64,000 bases of DNA from Lichina pygmaea. Its lineage: Eukaryota; Ascomycota; Lichinomycetes; Lichinales; Lichinaceae. Below are positions 23,965-35,300 of this stretch, piece by piece. The DNA is taken from positions 4,526,001 through 4,590,000 of the forward strand of contig OY730172.1 in the NCBI GenBank assembly GCA_963422465.1. Direction: 5' to 3'. Position 1 is the stretch's first letter; every line of letters starts with the position of its first letter. The notes below the pieces were generated by a model. It saw only the letters and a program-made list of their open reading frames with translations. It made no database searches and was not told the origin of the DNA. The translations under genes and the position numbers were made by a program.

Positions 23965-25514
23965 ATGGGGATTCCGGCCGAGGAAAGGGAGGTGCTCACG
24001 ACCATCTCGCCCACTACGAACCAACCGATCGTGACCAGACATGGCCTGAACTCTACGGAGCTGTATGCTCTCGGGAACCGAGCACGAGAGGCACAGGCCC
24101 GACTGCGGAAGCTCAGTCTCTCGGAAAGGCAAGACATCGTGACCAAGGCGCTCGCGTCGCTTCGTGACAGTAAGGATGTGCTGGGCCAAGATCTGACCAA
24201 GGAAATGGGTCGTCCCATCGCATCTACTCCCGGTGAGATCGACACGGCGGTCAAGCGAGGAGAATACTGTCTCAAGATCAGTTCGGCTGCCATGAGCGAC
24301 ACGCCAGGCGACGAACAGCTGGGGTTCAGGAGGTACATCCGGAAGGAGCCTGTGGGCGTGGTGCTGATCGTTTTTGCCTGGAACGCAAGTGGCTCAATCC
24401 TGCGCGAGCCAGGAACGTCTATTCTGACCAGGGGTCGCTGAACGCAGTATCCTTACCTGATCCTGATGAACTCTTTGATCCCCGCCCTCCTGGCAGGTAA
24501 TGCCGTGGTCTTGAAACCGTCACCGCAGACGCCAACCGTCGCCGAGCACATCCAGCGCATCTTCGTCGCTGCTGGTCTGCCTCAAGACGTGATTCAGTAT
24601 TTCCATTGTGGATCCAGCGAGCAGCTGGAATCTTTCATCAGGTCCGGCAACGTGGATATGGTTTCCTTCACGGGCTCCGTGGCCGGAGGGAGGGCGGTCG
24701 AGAAGATGGCCAGCGGCGTGCTCATTCCGGTCTGTCTCGAGCTCGGCGGGAAGGACCCTGCCTACGTGAGGGCCGACGCCGACATTCCCAAGGCCGCCGA
24801 GGCTATCGTCGACGGCGCCATCTACAACTCGGGCCAGAGCTGCTGCTCCGTGGAGCGTGTCTATGTGCACGACTCCGTCCACGACGACCTGGTCGCCGCC
24901 ATGAAGGATGTCTTGCGGGAACATCGTGTCGGAGACCCGCTCGACAAGGACACGACTTTGGGGCCGGTCATCTCGAAGAAGGCGCTCGAGTCCATCCACC
25001 GGCACCTGGCCGATGCCTTGTCTCGGGGAGCTTCTGATGCGACACCGAAGCATCCTAGTTTCGAAAGGCTGCCGTCTGAGGGCAACTTCATCGCTCCCAG
25101 ACTGCTCATCGACGTCAAACAAGACATGGAAGTCATGCAGGAAGAGACTTTTGGGCCCATCATTCCGGTGATGAGGGTTCCCGACGATGCGGAGGCAATC
25201 CGAGTGATGAACGATTGCAAGTACGGTCTCACAGCAAGCATCTGGACCAAGGACATCGCAGGGGCCGAAGAGATGGTCGACAAGATCGTCGCTGGCACAG
25301 TCTTCATCAACCGATGCGACTATCCAAGTCCTGTAAGTCAGACGCAGAGCCGCGGGGCCGGCTTAGGAGCAACGCGCTGACCGCAACAATGTAGGATCTG
25401 GCCTGGAGCGGGCGGAAGCTCTCGGGCAAAGGCGTCACGCTCAGCCGCTTCGGGTTCGAGCAGTTCCTCAAGTTCAAGAGCATTCACATCAAGGAAAGTC
25501 TGGGGGAGACATAA
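23965..25514 (+). CDS. Aldehyde dehydrogenase (succinate-semialdehyde type)
   Basis: Three exons (23965-24384, 24448-25332, 25395-25514) encode 474 residues of the NAD(P)-dependent aldehyde dehydrogenase superfamily, which oxidises aldehydes to acids in the cytosol or mitochondria. The Rossmann part holds ALLAGNAVVLKPSPQTP and VSFTGSVAGGRAVEK. The catalytic residues are E238 (CLELGGKDP) and C272 (NSGQSCCSVERV). The C-terminal EETFGPIIPVM and FGFEQFLKFKSIHIK are typical. The first intron (24385-24447) begins GCAAGT, a GC-AG intron; reading without it hits stops, and removing it joins FAWN to YPYLILMNSLIPALLAGN. The second intron is GT-AG. No targeting peptide is evident. The substrate is not determinable; similarity of style points to succinate semialdehyde or a broad-range enzyme. 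Confidence 0.88.
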
Positions 25515-27228
25515 GACGTTGCTTCGGCAGCGACGACGACCAAGACTGGGTGTGGCAGCCGGACAGCCGAGCCATACAAAGGCAGGATCCATGGCTGCCC
25601 AGACGATGCAACAACGCGTACGGATCCATAGACCAAGATCGACATCGGGATTTAGTTCACGGTCGAGGTCAGAATCAAGATTAAGATCCAGATTGAGAGT
25701 GAGATCAAGATCCCGCGATAAGAAGCTCAAGTCTGAGATAAGAAAGACTTGTCTAATTGGCCAGTCACGCAACAGTACGGAGGTACGTATGTACGTACTC
25801 ATAGCTTTGTGTCAAATAGTACCCTCGTACGTAACGGTACTTCGTACTCTGAGAATCCTGCCGACGTTCGACGGAAAGAAACTGGCTTGTTGGTTGCTTA
25901 CAAATAAGTGTGGAGCACGCAACGTACGTTACGTAATACGTACCGTAATTCCGCGCAAGGGTACGAAGTACCATACTGTACGCACCATAAGAGAGCCAAG
26001 TCACGTGCTGTATGTACCTCTCACAGGAGAGTCAGATCACGTGCCATGTGCCAGCTTCTTCTAATGTTAGCGTATCGTACATACTCTGTACGGAAGTACG
26101 TTACGTACAAGGTACGTCCTGTATGTCCGGATGGCAGACGTTGGCAGATGTTGGCAGATGAAGGCCACATGAAGATACCGTACGGGAGTACTAGACTATA
26201 AGAGTAGGGAAGTACCGTACGGTACCACCAGGGATTTAGGGATGTATCATAGGGATGTGCTCCTGTACTTACCGCACGGAATGTAGATGGATGTACGTAC
26301 GTACGGACGTAGAGGATGTACGGACGTAGGGATACAGGAAATGTAGGGATACAGGAACGCAGAGATGCAGGGAATGTAGGAAGCAATGCTCCAGATACAT
26401 ACGTACGAGTACGTCTGGAACTGTCATACATGTTACGTACCCTAGTCTCCCCACGATGGACGGGAAGATGAGGAGCAAGGCTTCGTTGGGATCCATCAAT
26501 GCCAGATCTCCATTTGATAGACCCCTTGCGTACGCTCATGCTCGTTGATACATATACATTGCAGACAAGAATCATCACGGTTGACCCCACCGCGGCCAAG
26601 GAAGATCGGTGATTAGCATTATTACTTTGGGAGGGGGTTTCGAGTCCTCCCCCGTCTATTCTTCTATGTTATATTCAAGCTCGTCCTCGAGACAGATTCT
26701 TGCATCCAAAAGGTCCAGCCCAAAGGGCCAGCGTCAACCGGTCCCTCCTCTTTCCCTTGTACTTTTCCATCCCCTGGAAACAGCATTCTTCGAGAGTGCT
26801 TTTGACCGAAGCTTTCTTGCCCGACCAGCGACAACTTTTGGCCTTTCCAAGAGGGATCTTGAAAAGAGCAACCCCTGCCAAGGGCCAAGGGAAACCAACG
26901 AGAGTCGGAAAAGGAATGAGAAGCGAATGAAGAGAAAGAGAAGATTTGGTGAAGCATCAAAATGGGGATGGGGGTGGGGACAGAAACAGGTCAAAACAGA
27001 CAGTATGGGAAGGGCGAGGTGCGGCACCAGCACACGAGAAGTAGAACAAAAGCTGGCTTCGGTCTTGCTCATCGAGCCCGTGCACCATGTCCAGGGTGAG
27101 ACCTGGTCGGCTTCCCGCTCCACCGTTGTAAGCAGCCCATGTCGGTGGTCGGCCTGCAACGGTAGGTTGAAAGGGCTCCTGGAACCCTTTCGCCCCGCGT
27201 CCTGGTGCACGGGCGTGACCGATGACGC
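25515..27228. other. Convergent intergenic region
   Basis: Lies between the ends of two convergent genes. A hexamer-like (A/T)AGATC/GAGATC run occupies about 25635-25720. GTAC/TACG palindromes are dense from 25770 to 26300, and a GTACGGACGTAG/AGGGATACAGGAA tandem stretch runs from 26300 to 26390. A plus-strand frame at 26609-27430 has no motif and partly overlaps the 3' end of the opposite gene. Confidence 0.4.
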
Positions 27229-30200
27229 CTACCACAGCTGGAGGATCAACGAGATCGAGCCGATGCACACGGCCGCCGCGATGGAGTTCACGGTAACCGC
27301 TCGGGAAGCAACGGACTCATCTGTTGCGCATCGGAAGCCATCAATGTCAGACAGTCGTCCAGAAAAGCCACATGCTTCCAGGGCAAACTTACACATGATG
27401 AACGAGTCCGTTGCGTTGGGGTTGGCCTGAGCGTCAGGATTGACCTTGGCATCAGGGTTGGCACCCGCATCAGGATTGGCACCCCCGTCGGCTTTGGGCG
27501 GAGCAGCCATCGGATTCGAGGTTGCGGCCGGCCCGTGCGAATCGGTCAAGGGGCCAGAAGTGACGACCGTAGAAAACCCTTGGTTGCCCGCAGGCGCGGC
27601 GGAAGAATGGCTGTAGCCAGGCGCACCGCCTGCCGCAGCATCGGCCGGGTTGGCCATCGGCCCGTCGGCGTGTTCGACAGCAGTTTCGGCGCTCTGGTCA
27701 CCAGCCGCCGAGGAGGCTGGGTGACCCTGGGCTCCGGGGAGGCGCGACACGCCAGAATCTTGGGGTGATTGAGCCACGGGCGTCCCCATGTCTTGGGATC
27801 CTGAGGCATCGTGGGACATCGCAGTATGCTCGGGCGCCGTGTGGTGGGATCCTGGAGTACCATGGGACATCGCGGGGTGCTGAGCCGCTGTGTGGTGGGA
27901 TCCTGGGGTACCGTGGAACATCGCAGTATGCTCGGGCGCTGTGTGGTGGGATCCTGGGGTACCGTGTGACATCGTGGTGTGCTCGGCCGCTGTGTGGTGG
28001 GATCCTGGGGTACCGTGCGACATCGCGGGGTGCTCGACCGCTGTGTGGTGGGATCCTGGGGTACCGTGGAACATCGCAGTATGCTCGGGCGCTGTGTGGT
28101 GGGATCCTGGGGTACCGTGCGACATCGTGGTGTGCTCAGCCGCTGTGTGGTGGGATCCTGGAGTACCGTGGGACATCGCGGGGTGCTGAGCCGCTGTGTG
28201 GTGGGATCCTGGGGTACCGTGCGACATCGCGGGGTGCTCGACCGCTGTGTGGTGGGATCCTGGAGTACCGTGGAACATCGCAGTATGCTGGGGCGCCGTG
28301 CGGTGGGATCCTGGGGTACCGTGGGGCATGGCAGGGTGCTCGGGCGCCCCCATTAGGTGAGATCCTGGAGCGCCGTGAGACATCGCGAGGTGCTCAGGCG
28401 CCACCGTGTGGTGGGATCCTAGGGCACCATGGGGCATGGCAGTGTGCTCGGGCGCCGCTGTGTGATGAGATCCTGGAGTGCCGTGAAACATCGCAGTGTG
28501 CTCGGGCGCTCCTGCGTGGCGGGATCCTGGAGTGCCGTGGGACATCGCAGAGTGCTTGGGCGCCGCTGCGTGGTGGGATCCTGGAGCACCGTGGGGCGTG
28601 GCGGGATGCTCGGGCGCCCCCATGTGGTGGAAAGCTGGAGCACCGTGGGGCATCGCAGGGTGCGTATCGGGACAGTCTGGGCATTCCGGCGAGGGGCGTC
28701 GGGTCGCTTCGGGTCCATCCACCCTGCGGGTATTGTTCAGGAACGTGTTGTGGCTGCCGATGCTGCTCGCTGCCGCCATCGGAACCGGGAGGGTGGTGAC
28801 GTAAGTCGTGGTTGCCTCGTCGCAGGTGGGGCAAGGCTTCACGACAACGGTCATGGTAGTTGTCATGAGCGTCACCTTCTTGGTGGCCGTTAGCGTCGAC
28901 ACCGTGGCCGGCGCCGTCATCGGCGGGCAGTCGGGGCAGGGGCTGGTAAGGGTCGCTCCGTGGACTGGTGGCTGGACGTTGACCCCATCCGGGCAGTCGG
29001 GGCAGGGGCTGGCAAGGGTCGCTCCGTGGACTGGTGGCTGGACGTTGACCCCATCCGGGCAGTCGGGGCAGGGGCTGGTCCACTTCATGGTGTGGGCCAA
29101 CGCGCCCTTGGGTGGCGCAGTAGCCGTCACGGGCAGGGCTACCATCAAGGGGGGGCATTCGGGACACTCATGCCCCACGGTGATGGTGGTGATGCTCTGC
29201 GGCCGGTGCGGCATCGGTCCTAAAGGCACGGGTCAGCAGAGACCTTCGTCGACGAGATGCCCTCCAAAGGGGGGGGGGGGGGGGGGGGGGTAAAGGATGA
29301 GCAAGATCGCCGTACCTGTGCTGTCGCCGCGATGCATCACCCAGGGCTCGCCATAATGCAGGAGAGCCATCTTGGCGTCGACCTTGGGCGGCGCATGTGC
29401 CATGACGACGTTCTGCGCATGGTCGAAGTAGCAGTCGCAGTGCTTGAAGACCTCGACCAACGGACAGTCTGGACAGAACTTGGCGATGTATATCGTGGGA
29501 CCGAAGTTGTAGTAGTTGATCTCGTTACGAGCGAACATGATCAGGACGCTGGAGGGGAAGTCGAAGCTGTAGTTCGGCCCATAGTAGAAGTGGTTGTTCG
29601 CCGAGACGTCTCCGGTCGAGGCCTTGGCACCCAGGTGAGCAGTCTCGGTGTTGAAGGTGTGGTTGTTGATCGTATGGCTGTTGACCGTATGGCTGTTGAC
29701 CGTATGGTTGTTGATCGTATGGCTGTTGACCGTGTGGCTGTTGAACGTCTGGTTGTTGTACGTCTGGCTGTTGTACGTCTGGTTGTTGTACGTCTGGCTG
29801 TTGTACGTCTGACTGTTGACAGTCTGGTTGTTGATCGTTTGGCTGTTGACCGTTTGATCGTTGACCGTTTGATTGTTGACCGTGTCATCGTTCGCCGTCT
29901 GGTTGTTGACTGTTGGATCAATGCCCGTCTCGTTGTTCGCCGTCTGGTTATTGCCTGTTGGATCGCTGACCGTCTCGTTGTTCGCCGTCTGGTCGACTGC
30001 TGGATCGCTGACAGTCCCGTTGTTCGCCGTCTGGGTGGCTGTTGGATCGCTGGCTGTTGGATCGCTGGTTGCTGGGTCGCTGACTGCTGGATCGCTGACA
30101 GTCCCGTTGTTCGCCGTCTGGGTGGCTGTTGGATCGCTGGTTGCTGGGTCGCTGACTGCTGGATCGCTGACAGTCCCGTTGTTCGCCGTCTGGGTGGCTG

Positions 30201-31239
30201 TTGGATCGCTGGCTGTTGGATCGCTGGCTGCTGGATCGCTGACAGTGCCGTCGGTCGCCGTCTGGGTGGCTGTCGGATCGCTGGCTGCCGGGTCGCTGGC
30301 TGCTGGGTCGCTGACTGCCGGATCGCTGACTGCTGGATCGCTGACAGTGCCGTCGGTCGCCGTCTGGGTGGCTGTTGGATCGCTGGCTGCCGGGTCGCTG
30401 GCTGCTGGATCGCTGGCTGCTGGATCGCTGGCTGCTGGATCGCTGGCTGCTGGATCGCTGGCTGCTGGATCGCTGGCTGCTGGGTCGCTGACTGCTGGAT
30501 CGCTGACAGTGCTGTCGGTCGCCGTCTGGGTGGCTGTTGGATCGCTGGCTGCTGGATCACTGGCTGCTGGATCGCTGGCTGCTGGGTCGGTGGCTGCTGG
30601 ATCGCTGGCTGTTGGATCGCTGGCTGTTGGATCGCTGGCTGTTGGATCGCTGGCTGCTGGATCGCTGGCTGCTGGATCGGTGGCTGCTGGATCGGTGGCT
30701 GCTGGATCGGTGGCTGCTGGATCGGTGGCTGCTGGATCGCTAGCTGCTGGATCGCTGGCTGCTGGGTCGGTGGCTGCTGGGTCGGTGGCTGCTGGATCGC
30801 TGGCTGCTGGATCGCTGGCTGCTGGATCGCTGGCTGCTGGGTCGCTGGCTGCTGGGTCGGTGGCTGCTGGGTCGGTGGCTGCTGGATCGCTGGCTGTTGG
30901 ATCGGTGGCTGCTGGATCGGTGGCTGCTGGGTCGGTGGCTGCTGGATCGGTGGCTGCTGGATCGGTGGCTGCTGGATCGCTAGCTGCTGGATCGCTGGCT
31001 GCTGGGTCGGTGGCTGCTGGGTCGGTGGCTGCTGGGTCGGTGGCTGCTGGATCGCTGGCTGCTGGATCGGTGGCTGCTGGATCGGTGGCTGCTGGGTCGG
31101 TGGCTGCTGGGTCGGTGGCTGCTGGATCGCTGGCTGCTGGGTCGCTGACAGTCGCTACGTCCGTCGTGGCCGATTCGTCCTGAGCAAAAGTGACACCAGC
31201 CAGCAGGCTGGCCAGAATCGCAAATCGGATGAGAAGCAT
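27229..31239 (-). CDS. Giant repeat-built, CPxC- and His-rich surface protein
   Basis: Three exons (29316-31239, 27393-29219, 27229-27320) encode 1,280 residues. Introns of 96 and 72 bases join in frame; the first contains the G/C homopolymer near 29270. Layout: signal peptide ([19 protein letters not shown]); pentapeptide repeats [S/T]DPA[A/T/V], about residues 30-413; Asn-rich NNQT/NSQT/NSHT repeats with many N-glycosylation sequons, 416-530; a non-repeated segment, 533-641 ([20 protein letters not shown]); a CPxC region, about 642-818 ([14 protein letters not shown] twice, KPCPTC, ECPDC); about 16 copies of a 17-18-residue [16 protein letters not shown] repeat, 828-1118; a Pro/Ala-rich linker; and a hydrophobic tail after S/N residues that suits GPI anchoring. 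It is probably a wall-anchored adhesin- or mucin-like protein. His and CPxC repeats make metal binding possible (inference). No named family is recognised. Confidence 0.75.
27790..28660 (-). repeat. Coding minisatellite, 51-54-base unit
   Basis: About 16 copies of a unit carrying GTGGTGGGATCCTGG on the plus strand, encoding the His/Gly/Pro/Met 17-18-residue repeat of the giant protein. Unit lengths are multiples of three, so copy-number change keeps the frame. The copies between 27840 and 28320 are the most alike, which suggests recent expansion or homogenisation. Confidence 0.85.
30000..31150 (-). repeat. Coding minisatellite, 15-base unit
   Basis: A long array of GCTGCTGGATCG(C/G)TG-type 15-mers on the plus strand, encoding the [S/T]DPAA pentapeptide of the giant protein. 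Higher-order units carrying TQTATDGTV or TQTANNGTV appear at its 30000-30540 end. Because 15 is a multiple of three, gains and losses are frame-neutral. Confidence 0.9.
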
Positions 31240-31347
31240 GGTGACGATCGACGCCGGCGTCCGGGGCTAGGCTCGTGGATGACAACCGTGGAGAAACACT
31301 TGACTGAGATACGAGCAACTCCTCGAAGAAGGGGCGACAAGCCATCC

Positions 31348-31353
31348 TTATAT
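31348..31353 (-). promoter_or_regulatory. TATA box of the giant surface-protein gene
   Basis: ATATAA on the minus strand, with its near edge 109 bases upstream of the start codon at 31239. This is the same spacing as in the small CPxC gene. Confidence 0.5.
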
Positions 31354-32384
31354 GTCCCTGAGAGAGCCATCCTAAGGGGTAAAGGGAAGAGAGCAGCTCC
31401 CGGCCGATGAAGCTCTGACTTCTTTACGCCACGGCAAGAAAGTGGTCCAGACAAGCGGAAGGGCAAATCCAATCGATCGTACAGCACATTCGTACTGTAG
31501 TGTTCCCGTTCAGGAACTCCACTCTACTACCAGCAAGCGGGTAGTAGGTCAGAAAGGGGTCTAGCCGTCAAGCATTCGGCCGTCGTGGCCGCCGTGGCCG
31601 CCGTGGCCGCCAAGGGGTTCTGCTGTCAAAGCGTTGAGCGATGTCGCAGTTGCAACTTATCGCAATGCATGTGATGACGATTTCATGTGATCGGGTCGTC
31701 GTTGCGCACGTGATGGCGATTCTGCATGAGTAGGTCATCATCATGCACGTGACAGTCTCATGTGAGCGACGAGCGACCTTGACGAAGAATGCCATTCCAA
31801 AAAAGGAGAAGTTCGAGATCCAATTCAGAAATTCAATGGAACGATCTTCAGTTTGGAATTCGTCCAGAGTTCAACAGGAGCTACGTAACGGATGAAGCCG
31901 GAATTGTCTGTTGAACCGTTGCGATGCCATGGACTAGTTGCGCTAGACGTCACGTGCCTTAGTCCGTTCACCTTCTCGTATGTACGGAAGTAGGCGTGGG
32001 GCACGCTGACCTTAGGCGCAGCCCCGCCTAACCATGGGCCTATTAGCAAGCAGAGAACTTTCTTTACGCGCTCGATCACGCCATCTCGACTTTGTTTCCT
32101 CTGGGGGTATAGCTCCGATTAGCTCCAGTCAGCGTCATGTGGTGGGGGACCGGTGGGGACCCAGCGTCAACGAGAACGTCGATTGCTAACGCTCCGTTCG
32201 TGGCCATTCCCTACGATGGCGAAGATTTTCAGTCCCACGGAATGGGACCCGCTGCCACTGGAAACGCTTCCTGATCCTCACATCGAGATCTAAGCCAGAC
32301 TTGACGGCAGCTCTACGCTGTTGCTCTGACCAGCCCGACAACGACAGCTGCCGGTGGGAACGGTGACCGCGTTCCGATTGAAAA
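31354..32384. other. Divergent intergenic region before MET5
   Basis: Lies between the promoter of the surface-protein gene and the MET5 start. It has a GGCCGCCGT tandem at 31580-31612 and repeated CATGTGAT/CACGTGAT steps at 31670-31760. No gene is recognised. Confidence 0.4.
31707..31956. promoter_or_regulatory. Three CACGTG E-boxes upstream of MET5
   Basis: CACGTG occurs at 31707-31712, 31746-31751 and 31951-31956 (the last as TCACGTG). In yeast, Cbf1 with Met4 binds TCACGTG in sulfur-assimilation promoters, so regulation of the downstream sulfite reductase gene is plausible. The same motif also occurs near unrelated genes in this window, so specificity is uncertain. Confidence 0.35.
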
Positions 32385-35300
32385 ATGTCTCTCGGCCAGA
32401 GCATCTCGACTGCTGAGGAAGCTGGTATGCGCACGCTGGAGCAACACCTCTTTCGTTCCGGGCAGCATCGCTGACACCTGAACCGGACCTGCAGCGGCGA
32501 GGATCGCGTATCTGGCGAGCGATGTGGTGATCTCGGTGCAGCCGTCGCTGGCACGGGATTCGGCCTTCTCGGGCACACTCGATGATCTCTCTAGGGCAAA
32601 GGTGGCGAGCGCGGATTCCAGACGAGCCGGGATCGTGCCGGAGGTATGAGCCCGCTCGCCTCGATATCGCCATGCGCCGAAGGTAACCTCTGCGCAGGTC
32701 CGAAAGGTTCGATACAATGCAGATCCCCTGCTGTCTGTCTTTGGCCCTTTGCGGTCTGGCCGCTTGGTGTCCGTCACAACAGACCTGTCCATCTTGCTCT
32801 CATCTGTATCGTATCTCTACAAGCTTGCTCAGTATCCGCTGGTCGTGCATGTGTCCTTGCAGCCGGCCGGCAAGGCCGATTTCTCCGAGATCACTGCCGT
32901 GAGACAGACCGGTTTCACCTTCTTGCAGTCCGAGTCGTTGTTGGAAGCCCAGGACATGGCGCTGTCGGCCCATGCGCTGGCGAACAAGTCCGGAAAGGGT
33001 GTGATTCATTTCTTCGATGGTCGGTCCTCGAGGCACGACCGACCGATATCGGTGGAGAAGCCGGATGTCTTGCGGCAACTTCTCCACGGACCCAGCCTGG
33101 GAACGGCAAAGTCTGCGGACGACGAGAGCCTGGCTCTCTACGCGGACGATGGCACGACGGCCACGTTCACCGAAGTACAATTCTCTCATGACCGTGGGGC
33201 CGGTGTTGCTCCCGGGGAGCTAAAAGGGACCCCGACCCCAATGTCCAGGGAGCAGTCGTCCGTCGGCTCCTCGCGCCGCGACAGCAGCGTTGAGAGCGGG
33301 GCTCTGGCGTCCTCGGTCACTTCGGTGGAGCCGACGATCACTCGGGCTGTGTCCGCCCGAGACCTATGCGGGTGGCTATCCGACATCTGGCGCTCCCTTC
33401 ATTCCGCCACCGGCCGGCTGTACACTCCCTTCGAGTACTCCGGTCCGCCCGACGCCAAGACCGCTCTGTTCCTCTTCGGTACGGATGCTGGCCTGTTCGG
33501 CAACGCCATCGACGCTGCCGCGAGCGCGGAGGTGTACGCGAGCGCTGGCATCGTCACCGCGCGGCTGTACCGGCCTTGGCTGGGGCAGGAGCTCCTCAAG
33601 ACCTTGCCGGGATCGATCGAGCGCGTGGCCGTGTTGGAGCCGATTCGCCGTAAGACGACAAGGTGGGGGCCCCTTCTCCTGGACGTCCTCTCCGCCGTCA
33701 AGGACGGCTCGGTCGCCCGGCGAGACGTGCTCGTGGTTGCCTATCAGCTCGGCGTCGTGGCTGCCTCGACCGTCGCCCAGGCTCTCCGGGGGATTCTTCA
33801 GAACCTGACCGCCGACGCTCCGCTGCAGAACGTCGTCGTCGGTGGCTCGGACGCTTCGATCCCGGCCGTTGTCCGCGACCACCTCGACCGGCCGAAACTG
33901 GAGTCGGCCTACACGAAGATCTTGAACCAGCTGTTCGGCGAGCGCCTGTACATCGCCAACGCACCCGGCTCCGACGGCGGTGGCGTATCGGCCCGCATCG
34001 CGTCGAATCCAGAGTTTGGCCTCGGCTCGTTGATTGCCCGTCAGGAGCGTCGAAAACGGCTCATCCAAGACGTGCAGTCCATGGTCGAATCTAACCAGTT
34101 CGTCACCGGCAATCCCGGGGCATGGCTGTCGAAGTGGGCTCTGCATGCAGATGACTCGAAGAAGGCGAACGACCTGGCGCGTGAGGTCGTCGCGCGCCTG
34201 GCAACCGACGGTTCTAGGCTGTCGTCCGACCTGCTTTCGATCAGACCCCTGTTCTTCAAGGAGTCGCAATGGCTGATCGGCTCGGACGCCTGGGCGTACG
34301 ACCTGGGCAACTCGGGCGTCCACCACGTCTTGGCGTCCGGTGCCAACGTCAACATGCTCATCATCGATTCGCAACCGTACTCGGACCGGTCCGCGAGCGA
34401 CGCGTATCGAAGAAAGAAGGACATCGGGCTGTACGCGATGAACTTCGGCAACGCTTACGTCGCATCGGTCGCCGTCTACAGCTCATACACGCAGGTGCTA
34501 CAGGCCATGGCCGAGGCGGACCGGTTCGACGGCCCTTCGGTCGTGCTGGCGTACCTCCCATACCAGGCCGAGGACGAGTCGCCGATAACGGTCCTTCAGG
34601 AGACCAAGAAAGCAGTCGACGTCGGCTACTGGCCTCTGTATCGCTGGACCCCTCCGGCGGATGAGAAGGCCGAGCCCACGTTCGAACTCGACTCGGAACG
34701 CATCAAGGCGGAGCTGCAGGACTTCCTCCGAAGAGACAACCAGCTCACCCAGCTGATGCGGAGACATGCACGATTCTCCGCAAACCTGTCCGAGTCGTAC
34801 GGTAGCGAAGTCCGGAGATTGCAGAGACGCAGCGCGAAGGATGCGTACGACAAGCTCCTCGAAGGCCTTGGTGGCGCCCCGTTGACGGTCCTCTTCGCCT
34901 CGGACAACGGCAACGCCGAGTCTCTGGCCAAACGGCTAGGCTCGCGAGGCAAGGCCCGTGGGCTCAAGACCGTCGTCATGGCCATGGACGACTATCCTCT
35001 GGAGGACCTGCCGAGCGAAGAAAACGTTGCGCTGCTGACAAGCACGGCTGGTCAGGGAGAGTTCCCCCAGAACGGACGGTCCTTCTGGGATGCGATCAGA
35101 AACTCGACCGATCTCGACCTCTCCCGGATCAACTTTGCCGTCTTTGCCCTCGGCGACAGTCACTACTGGCCGAGGAAGGAGGATCGAGTCTACTACAACA
35201 AGCCCGGCAAAGACCTCGACGGGAGACTGGCGACCCTAGGCGGCAGCCGATTGACGGAGATCGGGATGGGGGACGATCAGGACCCTGATACCTACCAGAC

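Noticed and set aside
26609-27430. Plus-strand frame of 273 codons
   Set aside because: It overlaps the 3' end of the giant protein gene on the other strand, has no motif, and is probably 3' untranslated sequence.
27765-28799. Plus-strand frame of 344 codons across the 51-54-base repeats
   Set aside because: Also an antisense by-product of a frame-preserving minisatellite; the minus strand has the splice sites, signal peptide and tail.
29257-31410. Plus-strand frame of 717 codons antisense to the giant protein
   Set aside because: The 15-base repeat has no stop codon in several frames, so the opposite strand stays open automatically. It reads as monotonous CWIAG-type repeats without a signal peptide or motif.
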